Shown: positions 13,624-25,560, counted from the stretch's first letter. The stretch is DNA of 64,000 bases from Pseudomonas sp. DTU12.3 (GCF_004124275.1 NZ_CP027218.1:1181501-1245500), one strand, 5' to 3'. The notes: generated by a model not told the origin, from the sequence alone. A program made the numbers and translations.

Positions 13624-15540
13624 TTGAACGATATGGCAAAGAATCTGATCCTGTGGTTGATCATCGCGGCTGTCCTGGTGACGGTGATGAACAACTTCTC
13701 CAGCCCTAACGAGCCGCAGACCCTCAACTATTCCGACTTCATCCAGCAGGTCAAGGATGGCAAGGTCGAGCGCGTAGCGGTTGATGGCTATGTGATCACC
13801 GGCAAACGCAACGATGGCGACAGCTTCAAGACCATTCGTCCGGCAATTCAGGACAATGGCCTGATCGGCGACCTGGTCGACAACCACGTTGTGGTTGAAG
13901 GCAAGCAGCCTGAGCAGCAGAGCATCTGGACCCAGCTTCTGGTGGCCAGCTTCCCGATCCTGGTGATCATCGCGGTGTTCATGTTCTTCATGCGCCAGAT
14001 GCAGGGCGGTGCCGGTGGCAAGGGTGGACCGATGAGCTTTGGCAAGAGCAAGGCACGCCTGCTCTCCGAAGATCAGGTGAAAACCACCTTGGCTGACGTT
14101 GCCGGTTGCGACGAAGCCAAGGAAGAAGTGGGCGAGCTGGTCGAGTTCCTGCGCGATCCGGGCAAGTTCCAGCGCCTTGGCGGTCGCATTCCACGCGGCG
14201 TGCTGATGGTCGGTCCTCCGGGTACCGGTAAAACCTTGCTGGCCAAGGCGATTGCCGGCGAAGCCAAAGTGCCTTTCTTCACCATTTCCGGCTCCGACTT
14301 CGTCGAAATGTTCGTCGGCGTGGGTGCCAGCCGTGTTCGTGACATGTTCGAGCAGGCCAAGAAGCACGCACCGTGCATCATCTTCATCGACGAAATCGAC
14401 GCCGTCGGTCGCCACCGTGGCGCCGGGATGGGTGGCGGTCACGACGAGCGTGAGCAGACTCTCAACCAGTTGCTGGTCGAGATGGATGGCTTCGAGATGA
14501 ATGACGGCATCATTGTTATCGCTGCAACCAACCGTCCTGACGTACTCGACCCTGCGCTGCTGCGTCCGGGCCGTTTCGACCGTCAGGTAGTGGTCGGTCT
14601 GCCGGATATCCGTGGTCGCGAGCAGATTCTCAAGGTTCACATGCGTAAAGTGCCAATGGGTGACGACGTCGCTCCGGCGGTAATCGCTCGCGGTACTCCG
14701 GGCTTCTCCGGTGCCGACCTGGCCAACCTGGTCAACGAAGCGTCGTTGTTCGCTGCACGCAGCGGCAAACGCATCGTCGAGATGAAAGAATTCGAACTGG
14801 CAAAAGACAAGATCATGATGGGCGCCGAGCGCAAATCCATGGTCATGTCCGAGAAAGAAAAGCAGAACACCGCTTATCACGAAGCAGGCCATGCCATCGT
14901 TGGTCGTGTCGTGCCCGAGCATGATCCGGTCTATAAAGTGTCGATCATCCCGCGCGGTCGTGCGCTGGGTGTGACCATGTTCCTGCCGGAAGAAGATCGC
15001 TACAGCCTGTCCAAGCGCGCACTGATCAGTCAGATCTGCTCGCTGTACGGCGGCCGTATCGCTGAAGAGATGACCTTGGGCTTCGATGGTGTGACCACCG
15101 GTGCTTCCAACGACATCATGCGTGCCAGTCAGATTGCACGGAACATGGTGACCAAGTGGGGTCTGTCGGAAAAACTCGGTCCGTTGATGTACGCCGAAGA
15201 AGAGGGTGAAGTATTCCTCGGTCGCGGCGGTGGCGGTCAGGCTGCCAGCTTCTCTGGTGAGACGGCCAAGTTGATCGACTCGGAAGTGCGCAGCATCATC
15301 GATCAGTGCTACGGCACCGCCAAACAGATCCTCACGGATAACCGTGACAAGCTCGACGCGATGGCTGATGCGCTGATGAAGTACGAAACAATCGACGCTG
15401 AACAGATCGACGACATCATGGCGGGTCGCACGCCTCGCGAGCCTCGTGACTGGTCGGGTGGCACCGGTACACCGCCACCTCCTGTCGTTCGGGATGAGCG
15501 TCCGGAAACACCGATTGGCGGTCCGGCTGCTGACGTTTAA
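13624..15540 (+). CDS. ftsH: ATP-dependent zinc metalloprotease FtsH
   Basis: FtsH, 638 residues, is the membrane-anchored AAA+ protease that degrades RpoH, LpxC-type and misassembled membrane substrates. It has two transmembrane segments (about residues 7-23 and 100-120), Walker A GPPGTGKT, Walker B IIFIDEID, the SRH segment with RPGRFDR, and the zinc motif HEAGH. The TTG at 13624 is preferred because GAGGG sits seven bases upstream; the ATG at 13633 (MAKNLILWL) is the alternative. The protein ends in a Pro/Gly-rich cytoplasmic tail. Confidence 0.97.
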   Translation: MNDMAKNLILWLIIAAVLVTVMNNFSSPNEPQTLNYSDFIQQVKDGKVERVAVDGYVITGKRNDGDSFKTIRPAIQDNGLIGDLVDNHVVVEGKQPEQQSIWTQLLVASFPILVIIAVFMFFMRQMQGGAGGKGGPMSFGKSKARLLSEDQVKTTLADVAGCDEAKEEVGELVEFLRDPGKFQRLGGRIPRGVLMVGPPGTGKTLLAKAIAGEAKVPFFTISGSDFVEMFVGVGASRVRDMFEQAKKHAPCIIFIDEIDAVGRHRGAGMGGGHDEREQTLNQLLVEMDGFEMNDGIIVIAATNRPDVLDPALLRPGRFDRQVVVGLPDIRGREQILKVHMRKVPMGDDVAPAVIARGTPGFSGADLANLVNEASLFAARSGKRIVEMKEFELAKDKIMMGAERKSMVMSEKEKQNTAYHEAGHAIVGRVVPEHDPVYKVSIIPRGRALGVTMFLPEEDRYSLSKRALISQICSLYGGRIAEEMTLGFDGVTTGASNDIMRASQIARNMVTKWGLSEKLGPLMYAEEEGEVFLGRGGGGQAASFSGETAKLIDSEVRSIIDQCYGTAKQILTDNRDKLDAMADALMKYETIDAEQIDDIMAGRTPREPRDWSGGTGTPPPPVVRDERPETPIGGPAADV

Positions 15541-15548
15541 GGTTTGAA

Positions 15549-16400
15549 ATGACTTCTGTACAGTCCCTGACCCGGTTGCCTTGCGGCAACCGGGTTCTTG
15601 ATTTGGCCCAGACGCATGTCATGGGTATTCTCAATGTCACTCCCGATTCTTTCTCTGATGGCGGCCAATACAGCCAGCTCGACGCAGCCCTGCGCCATGC
15701 TGAAGCTATGGTCGCGGCTGGTGCGACGCTGATTGATGTCGGTGGCGAGTCGACTCGACCTGGTGCGCGCGCAGTATCGCCATTGGAAGAGCTTGAGCGT
15801 GTGGCGCCGATCGTCGAACTGATCAATCGCGAACTGGATGTGATCATCTCGGTCGATACCTCGACGCCTGCGGTCATGCGCGAAACCGCACGACTGGGCG
15901 CGGGTTTGATCAACGATGTGCGCTCGCTTCAGCGCGATGGTGCGCTGGATGCAGCCGCAGCAACCGGCTTGCCGGTGTGCCTTATGCATATGCTGGGCGA
16001 GCCTGGCCACATGCAGGACAATCCGCATTACCAGGATGTCACCCGCGAAGTGAGTGAGTTCCTCGCCGAGCGCATGGCTCAGTGTGCGTTGGCGGGTATT
16101 CCTGCCGAGCGCATCATTCTTGATCCCGGCTTTGGTTTCGCCAAAACCCTGCAGCACAATCTAAGCTTGTTCAAGCATATGGAGGCCTTGCACGCGTTGG
16201 GCCGGCCTCTGTTGGTAGGCGTATCACGAAAGAGCATGATCGGCCATGCCTTGAATCGCCCGGTGGGTGAGCGTTTGCATGGTGGTCTTGCATTGGCGGC
16301 ACTGGCATCCGTCAAGGGTGCGCGTATATTGCGCGTCCATGATGTGGCGGAAACGGTAGACGTGGTGCGGATGATCGCGGCCGTGGAATCAGCCGAATAA
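15549..16400 (+). CDS. folP: Dihydropteroate synthase
   Basis: FolP, 283 residues, joins p-aminobenzoate to dihydropterin pyrophosphate in folate synthesis and is the sulfonamide target. Signatures are [15 protein letters not shown] (about residues 25-39), [19 protein letters not shown] and the pABA loop around VSRKSMIG. It starts 8 bases after ftsH, is followed by glmM after 16 bases, and is in the conserved ftsH-folP-glmM order, so it is likely in one transcript. Confidence 0.97.
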   Translation: MTSVQSLTRLPCGNRVLDLAQTHVMGILNVTPDSFSDGGQYSQLDAALRHAEAMVAAGATLIDVGGESTRPGARAVSPLEELERVAPIVELINRELDVIISVDTSTPAVMRETARLGAGLINDVRSLQRDGALDAAAATGLPVCLMHMLGEPGHMQDNPHYQDVTREVSEFLAERMAQCALAGIPAERIILDPGFGFAKTLQHNLSLFKHMEALHALGRPLLVGVSRKSMIGHALNRPVGERLHGGLALAALASVKGARILRVHDVAETVDVVRMIAAVESAE

Positions 16401-16416
16401 GAATGATGGAGCAGTT

Positions 16417-17754
16417 ATGAGCAAGAAATACTTTGGTACTGACGGCATTCGTGGTCGAGTCGGTGTGTATCCGATCACTCCTGACTTCATGCTCAAGCTC
16501 GGTTGGGCTGCCGGCATGGCGTTCCGCAAAATGGGTGCTTGCAAGGTACTCGTTGGCAAGGACACACGAATTTCTGGTTATATGTTTGAATCGGCGCTTG
16601 AGGCCGGCCTGACGTCGGCAGGTGCCGATGTGATGCTGCTCGGCCCGATGCCGACACCGGCTATTGCCTATCTGTCGCGTACGTTCCAGGCTGAGGCCGG
16701 TATCGTGATCAGCGCATCGCACAATCCGCATGACGACAACGGCATCAAGTTCTTTTCCGGCAAAGGCACCAAACTGCCTGATGAGCTGGAATTGATGATC
16801 GAAGAATTGCTTGATGCGCCGATGACGGTGGTCGAGTCGAGCAAGATCGGCAAGGTGTCGCGAATCAACGATGCGTCTGGCCGCTACATCGAGTTCTGCA
16901 AGAGCAGTGTGCCCACCAGCACCAGTTTTGCCGGCCTCAAGATCGTTATCGATTGTGCACATGGTGCGACCTACAAGGTAGCGCCTAGCGTTTTCCGTGA
17001 GCTGGGTGCGGAAGTCGTGGTGCTGTCGGCGCAGCCAAATGGCTTGAACATCAACGACAACTGCGGCTCGACTCATATGGAGCCACTGCAGGCTGCCGTG
17101 CTGGCGGAGCATGCGGATCTGGGTATCGCCTTTGATGGTGATGGCGATCGGGTGTTGATGGTCGATCACACGGGTGCCATCGTCGATGGTGACGAGTTGC
17201 TGTTCATCATCGCTCGTGACCTGCATGAGCGTGGCAAGCTTCAGGGCGGCGTCGTAGGTACGCTCATGAGTAACCTGGGCCTTGAGCTGGCACTTGCGGA
17301 TCTTTCGATTCCGTTTATCCGTGCCAATGTAGGCGACCGTTATGTAATCGCCGAGCTGCTCGAGCGCAATTGGCTGGTGGGTGGTGAGAATTCGGGGCAC
17401 ATCGTCTGCTTCAATCACACGACTACCGGAGATGCCATTATCGCGGCGTTGCAGGTGCTGATGGCGTTGAAAGCCCGTGATGAAGGTCTGGCGCAGGCGC
17501 GTCAGGCGTTGCGCAAGTGTCCTCAGGTGCTGATCAATGTGCGTTTCGGTGGCGGCGAAAGCCCGCTGGAGCACCCGGCTGTCAAGGAGGCCAGTGCGCG
17601 AGTAACCCAAGCTATGGCGGGTCGCGGTCGGGTACTTTTGCGCAAGTCCGGGACAGAGCCTCTGGTGCGCGTAATGGTCGAAGGCGAAGACGAAACCCAG
17701 GTTCGCAGCTATGCCGAAGAACTGGCAAAACTGGTAACTGAAGTTTCTGCCTGA
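16417..17754 (+). CDS. glmM: Phosphoglucosamine mutase
   Basis: GlmM, 445 residues, converts glucosamine-6-phosphate to glucosamine-1-phosphate on the way to UDP-GlcNAc for peptidoglycan and LPS. The N-terminus is [14 protein letters not shown]. The phosphoserine loop is [14 protein letters not shown] (serine near residue 101), the metal site is [12 protein letters not shown], the sugar loop is GGENSGH, and the phosphate loop is [15 protein letters not shown]. The ATG at 16417 is preceded by GGAGC. Confidence 0.98.
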   Translation: MSKKYFGTDGIRGRVGVYPITPDFMLKLGWAAGMAFRKMGACKVLVGKDTRISGYMFESALEAGLTSAGADVMLLGPMPTPAIAYLSRTFQAEAGIVISASHNPHDDNGIKFFSGKGTKLPDELELMIEELLDAPMTVVESSKIGKVSRINDASGRYIEFCKSSVPTSTSFAGLKIVIDCAHGATYKVAPSVFRELGAEVVVLSAQPNGLNINDNCGSTHMEPLQAAVLAEHADLGIAFDGDGDRVLMVDHTGAIVDGDELLFIIARDLHERGKLQGGVVGTLMSNLGLELALADLSIPFIRANVGDRYVIAELLERNWLVGGENSGHIVCFNHTTTGDAIIAALQVLMALKARDEGLAQARQALRKCPQVLINVRFGGGESPLEHPAVKEASARVTQAMAGRGRVLLRKSGTEPLVRVMVEGEDETQVRSYAEELAKLVTEVSA

Positions 17755-17819
17755 TTCGGCTTGCAAGGCATGATTGTGTTGGGTAACATCTGCGCCCACT
17801 TTGACCGACGAGGTACAGC

Positions 17820-18575
17820 ATGCGTCGCCCTATGGTAGCTGGTAACTGGAAGATGCACGGTACCCGCGCCAGCGTCGCTGAGCTGATCAACGGCCTTCGT
17901 CATCTGGCCTTGCCAAGCGGTGTTGATGTCGCGGTATTCCCGCCTTGCTTGCATATCAATCAAGTGATTGATGGTTTGAAAGGCAAGTCGATTTCGGTCG
18001 GTGCGCAGAACTCTGCGGTGGAATCCATGCAAGGTGCATTGACCGGTGAGATTGCACCGAGTCAGTTGGTGGATGCAGGTTGTTCCCTTGTGCTTGTCGG
18101 GCACTCCGAACGCCGCCAGATTATGGGTGAGCGAGACGGAATGCTGAATCGCAAGTTTGCAGCTGCACAGGCATGTGGCTTGATTCCGGTGTTGTGTGTA
18201 GGGGAAACCCTAGAGCAGCGCGAAGCCGGAAAAACTCTTGAGGTTGTCGGGCGTCAGTTGGGCAGCATCATCGAGGAGCTGGGTGTAGGTGCTTTTGCCA
18301 AGGCAGTCATCGCTTACGAGCCGGTCTGGGCTATTGGTACCGGACTGACTGCAACGCCGCAGCAAGCGCAGGATGTGCATAAAGCCATTCGCGAGCAGCT
18401 GGCGGCAGAGAATTCTGAAGTCGCACGAGGTGTGCGGCTTCTATACGGCGGCAGCGTGAAGGCGGCCAATGCGGTCGAACTGTTCGGCATGCCGGATATC
18501 GATGGGGGGCTCATTGGTGGAGCTTCCCTGAATGCAGATGAGTTCGGTGCGATTTGTCGCGCCGCGGGAAACTGA
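17820..18575 (+). CDS. tpiA: Triosephosphate isomerase
   Basis: TpiA, 251 residues, interconverts dihydroxyacetone phosphate and glyceraldehyde-3-phosphate. The family markers are GNWKMHG, the catalytic His in LVGHSERRQ, the catalytic Glu in [11 protein letters not shown] with loop 6, and [10 protein letters not shown] near the C-terminus. The ATG at 17820 follows CGAGG, and secG starts four bases after the stop, so the two are co-transcribed. Confidence 0.98.
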   Translation: MRRPMVAGNWKMHGTRASVAELINGLRHLALPSGVDVAVFPPCLHINQVIDGLKGKSISVGAQNSAVESMQGALTGEIAPSQLVDAGCSLVLVGHSERRQIMGERDGMLNRKFAAAQACGLIPVLCVGETLEQREAGKTLEVVGRQLGSIIEELGVGAFAKAVIAYEPVWAIGTGLTATPQQAQDVHKAIREQLAAENSEVARGVRLLYGGSVKAANAVELFGMPDIDGGLIGGASLNADEFGAICRAAGN

Positions 18576-18579
18576 AAAA

Positions 18580-18966
18580 ATGCTGGAAACAGTCGTAGTC
18601 GTTTTTCATCTGCTGGGTGCATTGGGCGTAGTAGCTCTGGTTTTGCTGCAGCAGGGTAAAGGTGCGGATGCTGGCGCGTCTTTCGGAGCAGGTGCTTCAA
18701 ATACTGTGTTCGGAAGCCAAGGTTCCTCTACCTTTCTTAGTAAGTTTACTGCTATACTTGCCGCCGGTTTCTTCATAACCAGCTTGGGGTTAGGTTACTT
18801 TGCTAAAGAGAAGGCTCACCAGCTGACTCAGGCAGGTCTCCCAAATCCAGCAGTGTTGGAAGTGCCTAAGCAACAACAACCGGCTTCTGATGATGTCCCG
18901 GTGCTTCAAGAGCAAAAGTCGGCTACTCCAGCGACTGACGTGCCTCCAGCTCAAGAGCAGAAGTAA
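18580..18966 (+). CDS. secG: Protein-export membrane protein SecG
   Basis: SecG, 128 residues, is the auxiliary subunit of the SecYEG translocon. The ATG at 18580 ([20 protein letters not shown]) is the conserved start; the frame is open further upstream inside tpiA but is not SecG-like. There are two transmembrane helices (about 3-23 and 50-72) with [20 protein letters not shown] between them. The C-terminal 50 residues are Pro/Gln-rich and variable. The tRNA-Leu gene begins 22 bases after the stop. Confidence 0.96.
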   Translation: MLETVVVVFHLLGALGVVALVLLQQGKGADAGASFGAGASNTVFGSQGSSTFLSKFTAILAAGFFITSLGLGYFAKEKAHQLTQAGLPNPAVLEVPKQQQPASDDVPVLQEQKSATPATDVPPAQEQK

Positions 18967-18988
18967 GAAGGGTTTCAAACGTAGTTTT

Positions 18989-19074
18989 GCCGAGGTGGTG
19001 GAATTGGTAGACACGCAACCTTGAGGTGGTTGTGCCCATAGGGTGTAGGGGTTCGAGTCCCCTTCTCGGTACCA
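18989..19074 (+). tRNA. tRNA-Leu (anticodon GAG)
   Basis: This 86-base class II tRNA has acceptor GCCGAGG pairing with TCTCGGT, a long variable arm and an encoded CCA end. The anticodon stem CAACC/GGTTG closes the loop TTGAGGT, giving anticodon GAG (leucine CUC/CUU). The T arm GGGGTTCGAGTCCCC is intact. Confidence 0.96.
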
Positions 19075-19086
19075 ATTAGTCAGGAG

Positions 19087-19109
19087 AGCCCGCTGTTGCG
19101 GGCTTTCTT
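19087..19109 (+). terminator. Rho-independent terminator after tRNA-Leu
   Basis: AGCCCGC (19087-19093), loop TGTT, GCGGGCT (19098-19104), then TTCTT. Confidence 0.75.
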
Positions 19110-19126
19110 GCAGGTGGAAGGTTACA

Positions 19127-19155
19127 TTGACCCTATAAGGGATCGGTCGTATACT
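19127..19155 (+). promoter_or_regulatory. Sigma-70 promoter of tRNA-fMet
   Basis: TTGACC (19127-19132), 17 bases, TATACT (19150-19155). The spacing is optimal, each hexamer is one base from consensus, and the tRNA 5' end is 17 bases downstream. Confidence 0.78.
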
Positions 19156-19171
19156 TCCGCCCCAGCTTTGT

Positions 19172-19248
<77 letters not shown>

Positions 19249-19256
19249 GTTTAAGG

Positions 19257-19278
19257 AGCCCCTTTTAAGGGGCTTTTT
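19257..19278 (+). terminator. Rho-independent terminator after tRNA-fMet
   Basis: AGCCCC (19257-19262), loop TTTTAA, GGGGCT (19269-19274), then TTTT. Confidence 0.85.
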
Positions 19279-19323
19279 GTTAGCTGGACACTTTCAACGC
19301 CGCTGTTCGACGGCGTTTCAAGG

Positions 19324-19347
19324 ATGGGCGTTTCGCCCATTTTTTTA
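19324..19347 (+). terminator. Additional rho-independent terminator before rimP
   Basis: ATGGGCG, loop TTT, CGCCCAT (19334-19340), then seven T. A further inverted repeat (ACGCCG..CGGCGT) lies between this and the previous terminator, making three tandem hairpins that separate the tRNA transcript from rimP-nusA-infB. Confidence 0.8.
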
Positions 19348-19387
19348 TTTTGCAAAGCATGCACATATCATGCACTAGGGGGTTCAG

Positions 19388-19846
19388 GTGTCGAGCAAGC
19401 TAGAAGAGTTGCAGGCCTTGCTGGCCCCGGTGGTCGTGGCCCTGGGCTATGAATGCTGGGGTATCGAATTTTCGGCTCAGGGTCGTCATTCGATGTTGCG
19501 CGTTTATATCGATAAAGAGGGCGGTGTGCTGGTGGACGATTGCGCCATTGTCAGCCGTCAGATCAGTGGTGTGCTGGATGTTGAAGATCCAATCACCGTT
19601 GAATACACCCTCGAAGTTTCCTCGCCTGGCATGGAGCGCCCACTGTTCACTCTTGAGCAGTTTGCAAAATTTGCCGGTGAACAAGTGAAGATCAAGCTGC
19701 GCTCGCCTTTTGAAGGTCGGCGCAACTTTCAGGGCCTTCTGCGCGGTGTAGAAGAACAGGATGTCGTGGTGCATGTAGAAGACCATGAGTTCCTGTTGCC
19801 GATCGATATGATCGACAAGGCCAACATTATTCCCAGTTTTGACTGA
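19388..19846 (+). CDS. rimP: Ribosome maturation factor RimP
   Basis: RimP, 152 residues, is needed for 30S subunit maturation. The GTG start at 19388 gives [28 protein letters not shown]. Conserved segments are [33 protein letters not shown] and [13 protein letters not shown], then the C-terminal SH3-like domain. It begins the conserved rimP-nusA-infB-rbfA-truB operon. nusA starts 47 bases after the stop. Confidence 0.96.
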   Translation: MSSKLEELQALLAPVVVALGYECWGIEFSAQGRHSMLRVYIDKEGGVLVDDCAIVSRQISGVLDVEDPITVEYTLEVSSPGMERPLFTLEQFAKFAGEQVKIKLRSPFEGRRNFQGLLRGVEEQDVVVHVEDHEFLLPIDMIDKANIIPSFD

Positions 19847-19893
19847 GACGCGGATCCCGCGGATCCAATGGCTTGCGAAAGGCGAGGCGTACG

Positions 19894-21375
19894 ATGAGCA
19901 AAGAAGTACTGCTGGTTGTTGAGTCGGTATCCAATGAAAAGGGCGTACCGGCAAGCGTAATTTTTGAAGCGCTGGAGCTGGCTTTGGCCACTGCTACCAA
20001 AAAGCGTTTTGAAGACGAAGTTGACCTGCGTGTGGAAATTAACCGCCACACCGGGGCATACGAAACTTTCCGTCGCTGGACGGTCGTCGAAGAGAATGAT
20101 CTCGACGATCCGGCCATCGAAACCTGGCCGAGCAAGGTTGCCGAAACGCATCCTGGTGCCAACGTTGGCGACGTCGTCGAAGAAAAGATCGAATCCATCG
20201 AGTTCGGCCGTATTGCTGCACAGACTGCCAAGCAAGTCATCGTGCAAAAAGTACGTGAAGCCGAGCGCGCTCAAGTGGTCGACGCCTATCGCGAGCGCCT
20301 GGGAGAAATCATCTCCGGCACCGTGAAAAAAGTCACCCGCGACAACGTGATCGTCGATCTGGGCAACAACGCCGAAGCGTTGCTGGCCCGTGAAGACATC
20401 ATTTCTCGCGAAACTTTCCGTGTTGGCGTGCGTCTGCGTGCGCTGCTCAAGGAAATCCGCACCGAGAACCGCGGCCCGCAGTTGATCCTGTCGCGTACCG
20501 CGCCGGAAATGCTGATCGAGCTGTTCCGTATTGAAGTGCCGGAAATCGCTGAAGGCCTGATCGAAGTAATGGCTGCGTCCCGCGATCCGGGTTCGCGTGC
20601 CAAGATCGCCGTCCGCTCGAAGGACAAACGCATCGACCCGCAAGGCGCTTGCATTGGTATGCGCGGTTCGCGCGTCCAGGCAGTGTCGGGTGAGTTGGGC
20701 GGTGAGCGTGTTGATATCGTCCTGTGGGACGACAACCCGGCTCAGTTCGTGATCAACGCCATGTCCCCGGCCGAGGTTGCGGCAATTATCGTTGACGAAG
20801 ATGCCCACGCAATGGACATCGCCGTTGGCGCAGACAATCTTGCTCAGGCCATCGGTCGCGGTGGTCAGAACGTGCGTCTGGCTAGCCAGTTGACTGGCTG
20901 GACCCTGAACGTGATGACCGAATCGGACATCCAGGCTAAGCAGCAAGCAGAAACCGGCGACATCCTGCGCAACTTCATCGACGAGCTGGAAGTCGACGAA
21001 GACCTGGCACAGGTGCTGGTAGATGAAGGCTTCACCAGCCTGGAAGAGATTGCCTACGTACCGTTGGAAGAAATGCTCAACATCGACGGCTTTGACGAAG
21101 ATACCGTCAACGAGCTTCGCGCTCGTGCCAAGGATCGTTTGTTGACCAAAGCCATCGCTACTGAGGAAAAGCTGGCAGACGCCCATCCGGCCGAAGACCT
21201 GCTCTCGCTTGAGGGTATGGACAAGGATTTGGCGATGGAACTGGCGGTGCGCGGCGTAATTACCCGCGAAGACCTGGCCGAGCAGTCTATTGACGACCTG
21301 CTCGACATCGACGGCATTGACGATGATCGTGCCGGCAAGTTGATCATGGCCGCCCGAGCCCACTGGTTCGAGTAA
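19894..21375 (+). CDS. nusA: Transcription termination/antitermination factor NusA
   Basis: NusA, 493 residues, modulates pausing, termination and antitermination. The start [19 protein letters not shown] at 19894 is preferred over an upstream in-frame ATG at 19873 that adds MRKARRT. The order is the N-terminal polymerase-binding domain (1-135), an S1 domain ([21 protein letters not shown], about 136-200), KH1 and KH2 (with [14 protein letters not shown] and [16 protein letters not shown]), and two acidic repeats (about 365-493) ending in [14 protein letters not shown]. Confidence 0.98.
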   Translation: MSKEVLLVVESVSNEKGVPASVIFEALELALATATKKRFEDEVDLRVEINRHTGAYETFRRWTVVEENDLDDPAIETWPSKVAETHPGANVGDVVEEKIESIEFGRIAAQTAKQVIVQKVREAERAQVVDAYRERLGEIISGTVKKVTRDNVIVDLGNNAEALLAREDIISRETFRVGVRLRALLKEIRTENRGPQLILSRTAPEMLIELFRIEVPEIAEGLIEVMAASRDPGSRAKIAVRSKDKRIDPQGACIGMRGSRVQAVSGELGGERVDIVLWDDNPAQFVINAMSPAEVAAIIVDEDAHAMDIAVGADNLAQAIGRGGQNVRLASQLTGWTLNVMTESDIQAKQQAETGDILRNFIDELEVDEDLAQVLVDEGFTSLEEIAYVPLEEMLNIDGFDEDTVNELRARAKDRLLTKAIATEEKLADAHPAEDLLSLEGMDKDLAMELAVRGVITREDLAEQSIDDLLDIDGIDDDRAGKLIMAARAHWFE

Positions 21376-21402
21376 TTAGGCGCGGCCTGAGGAGAGAAGT
21401 GC

Positions 21403-23934
21403 ATGACGCAAGTCACGGTGAAACAACTGGCCGATGAGGTCAAAACACCGGTAGAGCGCCTGTTGCAGCAGATGCGTGAGGCAGGTCTGCCGCACACCGC
21501 CGCCGAAGAAAATGTGACTGACAGTGAGAAGCAGTCCCTGCTGACTCACTTGAAAAGCAGCCACAAGGCGAAAGTGGAAGAACCACGCAAGATCACGCTG
21601 CAGCGTAAAACCACCAGCACCCTGCGTGTGGCTGGTAGCAAAAGCATCAGCGTAGAAGTCCGCAAAAAGAAAGTTTTCGTACAGCGTAGCCCGGAAGAAA
21701 TCGAAGCCGAACGCAAGCGTGAACTGGATGAGCGTCGCGCAGTAGAAAATGCTGCCCGTCAGAAGGCTGAAGAAGAAGCCAAGCAACGCGTCGAAGTAGA
21801 AGCGCGTAATCAGCCTGCTGCTGCGCAGAACGCTAACAGCGCCGCCGTTGCGGCGCCGGTTGCCGCTGCAGAACCTGTACGCGAAAGCGCACCGGTCGCT
21901 GCCGCTGCTCCAGCTCCGTCTGCTGACGTTCGCAACAAGCAGAACGAACAGCGCCGTCCGGACAAGCCACGTGCCGACGACAACAATCGTCGCAGCGGTG
22001 GTGGTGATGGCGAGCGCAAAAACGCTCCGCATCGCGCCTCGGTCAAAGAAAAAGCGCCGGCTCCACGCGTGGCGCCACGCACTACTGACGAAGAAAGCGA
22101 TGGCTTCCGTCGCGGTGGTCGCGGCAAGGCCAAGCTGAAGAAGCGCAACGCCCACGGTTTCCAGAGCCCAACCGGCCCTGTCGTGCGTGATGTGCAGATC
22201 GGCGAGACCATCACTGTTGGCGATCTCGCCAATCAGATGTCGGTCAAGGCTGCTGAAATCATCAAGTTCATGTTCAAACTGGGTACTCCAGCGACCATCA
22301 ACCAGGTGCTTGATCAGGAAACTGCTCAACTGGTAGCCGAAGAGCTGGGCCACAAAGTGACCCTGGTCAGCGACACCGCTCTGGAAGATTCCCTGGCCGA
22401 GTCCCTGAAGTTTGAAGGTGAGTCGTTCTCCCGTGCGCCAGTCGTGACCGTAATGGGCCACGTTGACCACGGTAAGACTTCCCTGCTCGACTACATCCGT
22501 CGTGCCAAGGTAGCTGCTGGCGAAGCCGGTGGTATCACCCAGCACATCGGTGCATACCACGTTGAAACCGAACGCGGCATGGTCACCTTCCTCGACACCC
22601 CGGGTCACGCCGCGTTTACCGCAATGCGTGCTCGTGGTGCCAAGGCGACCGACATCGTGATCCTGGTAGTTGCAGCGGACGACGGCGTGATGCCGCAGAC
22701 CATTGAAGCTGTTCAGCACGCTGTAGCGGCTGGCGTTCCACTGGTTGTTGCAGTGAACAAGATCGACAAGCCGGGCGCTGATCTCGATCGCATCCGTAGC
22801 GAACTGTCGGTTCACGGCGTGACTTCCGAAGAGTGGGGCGGTGATACGCCGTTCGTACCGGTTTCGGCGAAGGTCGGTACTGGCGTCGACGAGCTGCTCG
22901 AAGCTGTTCTGCTGCAAGCTGAAGTTCTCGAACTGAAAGCAACTCCGTCGGCTCCTGGCCGTGGCGTTGTGGTTGAATCGCGTCTCGACAAAGGTCGTGG
23001 CCCGGTTGCAACCGTTCTGGTTCAAGACGGTACCCTGCGCCAAGGCGACATGGTCCTGGTCGGTTCGAACTATGGCCGCGTGCGTGCCATGCTCGACGAG
23101 AACGGCAAGCCAATCAAGGAAGCCGGTCCATCCATCCCTGTCGAGATCCTCGGCCTGGACGGTACTCCGGACGCTGGCGACGAGATGAGCGTGGTTGCTG
23201 ACGAGAAGAAAGCCCGTGAAGTGGCTCTGTTCCGTCAAGGCAAGTTCCGCGAAGTCAAACTGGCTCGCGCTCACGCCGGCAAGCTGGAAAACATCTTCGA
23301 AAACATGGGTCAGGCCGAGAAGAAGACGCTCAACATCGTCCTCAAATCCGACGTCCGTGGTTCGCTGGAAGCGTTGAACGGTGCCTTGAATGGCCTGGGC
23401 AACGACGAAGTTCAAGTGCGTGTAGTAGGCGGCGGCGTTGGTGGTATCACCGAGTCCGACGCTAACCTGGCACTGGCTTCCAACGCTGTACTGTTCGGCT
23501 TCAACGTGCGTGCCGATGCTGGCGCACGGAAGATCGTCGAGCAGGAAGGTCTGGACATGCGTTACTACAACGTGATCTACGACATCATCGAAGACGTCAA
23601 GAAAGCCCTGACCGGTATGCTCGGCAGCGATGTTCGCGAGAACATCCTGGGTATCGCCGAAGTGCGTGACGTGTTCCGTTCGCCGAAGTTTGGCGCGATC
23701 GCAGGCTGCATGGTGATCGAAGGTGTTGTGCACCGTAACCGTCCAATCCGCGTACTGCGTGAAGACATCGTTATCTTCGAAGGCGAGCTGGAATCCCTGC
23801 GCCGCTTCAAGGATGACGCTTCCGAAGTACGTGCCGGCATGGAATGCGGTATCGGCGTGAAGAGCTACAACGACGTCAAAGTCGGCGACAAGATCGAAGT
23901 CTTCGAGAAGGTTCAGGTTGCTCGCAGCCTCTAA
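21403..23934 (+). CDS. infB: Translation initiation factor IF-2
   Basis: IF-2, 843 residues, is the GTPase that brings fMet-tRNA to the 30S subunit. The N-terminal IF2-N domain ([18 protein letters not shown]) is followed by a long charged, Ala/Arg/Glu-rich linker (about 70-250) and a second IF2-N-like domain. The G domain begins near residue 345, with GHVDHGKT at 352-359, DTPGHAAF and NKIDKPGAD. The C-terminal beta barrels bind initiator tRNA. The ATG at 21403 has GGAG upstream. Internal starts for shorter isoforms, known in E. coli, cannot be decided here. Confidence 0.98.
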   Translation: MTQVTVKQLADEVKTPVERLLQQMREAGLPHTAAEENVTDSEKQSLLTHLKSSHKAKVEEPRKITLQRKTTSTLRVAGSKSISVEVRKKKVFVQRSPEEIEAERKRELDERRAVENAARQKAEEEAKQRVEVEARNQPAAAQNANSAAVAAPVAAAEPVRESAPVAAAAPAPSADVRNKQNEQRRPDKPRADDNNRRSGGGDGERKNAPHRASVKEKAPAPRVAPRTTDEESDGFRRGGRGKAKLKKRNAHGFQSPTGPVVRDVQIGETITVGDLANQMSVKAAEIIKFMFKLGTPATINQVLDQETAQLVAEELGHKVTLVSDTALEDSLAESLKFEGESFSRAPVVTVMGHVDHGKTSLLDYIRRAKVAAGEAGGITQHIGAYHVETERGMVTFLDTPGHAAFTAMRARGAKATDIVILVVAADDGVMPQTIEAVQHAVAAGVPLVVAVNKIDKPGADLDRIRSELSVHGVTSEEWGGDTPFVPVSAKVGTGVDELLEAVLLQAEVLELKATPSAPGRGVVVESRLDKGRGPVATVLVQDGTLRQGDMVLVGSNYGRVRAMLDENGKPIKEAGPSIPVEILGLDGTPDAGDEMSVVADEKKAREVALFRQGKFREVKLARAHAGKLENIFENMGQAEKKTLNIVLKSDVRGSLEALNGALNGLGNDEVQVRVVGGGVGGITESDANLALASNAVLFGFNVRADAGARKIVEQEGLDMRYYNVIYDIIEDVKKALTGMLGSDVRENILGIAEVRDVFRSPKFGAIAGCMVIEGVVHRNRPIRVLREDIVIFEGELESLRRFKDDASEVRAGMECGIGVKSYNDVKVGDKIEVFEKVQVARSL

Positions 23935-24005
23935 CTCGCGCACTTCAGGAGCCGTGATGGTCGGCCGCACCCAAGGGGGTGGCGCATCACAAGGACTCTA
24001 AACGC

Positions 24006-24039
24006 AACGCCCGGTCTGGCATTTGTCAGGCCGGGCGTT
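24006..24039 (+). promoter_or_regulatory. Large hairpin between infB and rbfA
   Basis: AACGCCCGG (24006-24014) pairs with CCGGGCGTT (24031-24039), with a possible inner CTG/CAG extension. It lies in the 160-base infB-rbfA gap. Only three T follow, so it is more likely an RNA processing or stability element than a strong terminator; its role is inferred. Confidence 0.4.
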
Positions 24040-24094
24040 TGCCGCTTTCAGACCTTGCGGGTTTCGCCGCGGGGCAGTAACAGGTAACAAAATC

Positions 24095-24496
24095 ATGGCA
24101 AAAGAATACAGCCGTACCCAACGTATCGGCGATCAGATGCAGCGCGAGCTGGCTCAACTGATCCGTCGCGAAGTCAAAGACCCGCGCGTCGGCCTGGTCA
24201 CCATTACCGCAGTGGAAGTCAGCCGTGACGTCGGTCACGCGAAGATTTTCATCACCGTGATGGGCCAGGACAACGCTGAAGACATCGCGCAAAGCATCAA
24301 GGTGCTGAATGCCGCCGCAGGTTTCCTGCGTATGCAACTGGCCCGTGAAATGAAACTGCGCAGCGTGCCGCAACTGCACTTCCACTACGACGAATCCGTC
24401 GTCCGTGGCGCGCATTTGTCGGCGCTGATCGAGCGTGCCGTGGCTGAAGACAATCAGCACCCGGTCGCTGCTGAACCTGAAGACACCAAGGAGTAA
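24095..24496 (+). CDS. rbfA: 30S ribosome-binding factor RbfA
   Basis: RbfA, 133 residues, is a KH-like cold-shock protein that binds the 16S 5' helix during 30S maturation. The start is the ATG at 24095 ([23 protein letters not shown]); the frame is open 24 codons upstream but that part is not RbfA-like. Conserved parts are [18 protein letters not shown] and [20 protein letters not shown]. truB begins four bases after the stop. Confidence 0.97.
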   Translation: MAKEYSRTQRIGDQMQRELAQLIRREVKDPRVGLVTITAVEVSRDVGHAKIFITVMGQDNAEDIAQSIKVLNAAAGFLRMQLAREMKLRSVPQLHFHYDESVVRGAHLSALIERAVAEDNQHPVAAEPEDTKE

Positions 24497-24500
24497 TTCG

Positions 24501-25418
24501 GTGGCTCAGGTCAAACGTATCCGTCGTAACGTCAGCGGTATCATCCTGCTCGACAAACCGTTGGGGTTCACCTCCAACGCCGCGTTGCAGAAGGTTCGCT
24601 GGCTGCTCAATGCCGAGAAGGCCGGGCACACCGGCAGCCTCGATCCATTGGCCACCGGTGTCTTGCCTTTGTGCTTTGGTGAGGCAACCAAGTTTTCGCA
24701 ATACCTGCTCGATTCCGACAAGGGTTACGAAACCCTGGCGCAACTGGGCAAGACCACCACCACGGCAGACGCTGAAGGTGAAGTTTTGCAGGAGCGCCCG
24801 GTGACCGTTGGTCGCACCGATGTCGAAGCGGCATTGCCGAAATTTCGCGGGCAAATCAGTCAGATACCGCCGATGTACTCGGCACTCAAGCGTGATGGCC
24901 AGCCGTTGTACAAGTTGGCCCGTGCAGGCGAAGTAGTGGAGCGCGAACCGCGTTCTGTTACTATTGCGCGCTTGGAATTACTGGCCTTCGAAGGCGATAC
25001 TGCGCGTCTTGCGGTGGATTGCAGCAAGGGCACCTATATTCGCACCCTGGTGGAGGATATCGGTGAGCAACTCGGTTGTGGTGCGTACGTCGCAGAATTG
25101 CGTCGTACCCAGGCCGGGCCTTTCACCCTGGCACAGACCGTCACCCTCGAAGAGCTGGAAGCGGTACATGCCGAAGGCGGCAATGAAGCGGTTGATCGCT
25201 TCCTGATGCCATCGGACAGCGGCCTGCTGGATTGGCCGTTGCTGCACTTCTCGGAAGCGAGCGCGTTCTACTGGCTTAATGGCCAGCCGGTACGTGCCCC
25301 GGATGCGCCGAAGTTCGGCATGGTACGGGTACAGGATCAAAATGGTCGCTTCATCGGTATCGGTGAAGTGAGCGAAGACGGGCGCATCGCGCCACGTCGA
25401 CTGATTCGGTCAGAATGA
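24501..25418 (+). CDS. truB: tRNA pseudouridine-55 synthase TruB
   Basis: TruB, 305 residues, makes pseudouridine 55 in the T loop of tRNAs. The GTG at 24501 ([20 protein letters not shown]) has AAGGAG upstream, overlapping the end of rbfA. The catalytic aspartate is in the segment [37 protein letters not shown] is another family block, and the C-terminus resembles a PUA-type domain ([20 protein letters not shown]). Confidence 0.97.
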   Translation: MAQVKRIRRNVSGIILLDKPLGFTSNAALQKVRWLLNAEKAGHTGSLDPLATGVLPLCFGEATKFSQYLLDSDKGYETLAQLGKTTTTADAEGEVLQERPVTVGRTDVEAALPKFRGQISQIPPMYSALKRDGQPLYKLARAGEVVEREPRSVTIARLELLAFEGDTARLAVDCSKGTYIRTLVEDIGEQLGCGAYVAELRRTQAGPFTLAQTVTLEELEAVHAEGGNEAVDRFLMPSDSGLLDWPLLHFSEASAFYWLNGQPVRAPDAPKFGMVRVQDQNGRFIGIGEVSEDGRIAPRRLIRSE

Positions 25419-25460
25419 CCGGAACCGGCCTGTGTAACAGCAGGTCGGCGAGTGTGGCTG

Positions 25461-25491
25461 TTAACAGGCACGGTCACGACTCATTTATAGA
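25461..25491 (+). promoter_or_regulatory. Candidate sigma-70 promoter of rpsO
   Basis: TTAACA (25461-25466) is followed after 17 bases by TTTATA and the overlapping TATAGA (25484-25491). It lies in the 142-base truB-rpsO gap. Two small hairpins (CAGGGATTTGTCCCTG near 25494, and CTGTTTC-CCT-GAAACAG at 25521-25537) lie between it and rpsO and could be part of the S15 leader. Confidence 0.42.
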
Positions 25492-25560
25492 TACAGGGAT
25501 TTGTCCCTGGCCTGTTGAAGCTGTTTCCCTGAAACAGTTTCCTGATAAAAGGATTGCCTC

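Noticed and set aside
19297..19317. ACGCCG..CGGCGT inverted repeat between the two terminators after tRNA-fMet
   Set aside because: It has no T-run of its own; noted as part of the tandem hairpins but not called as a separate terminator.
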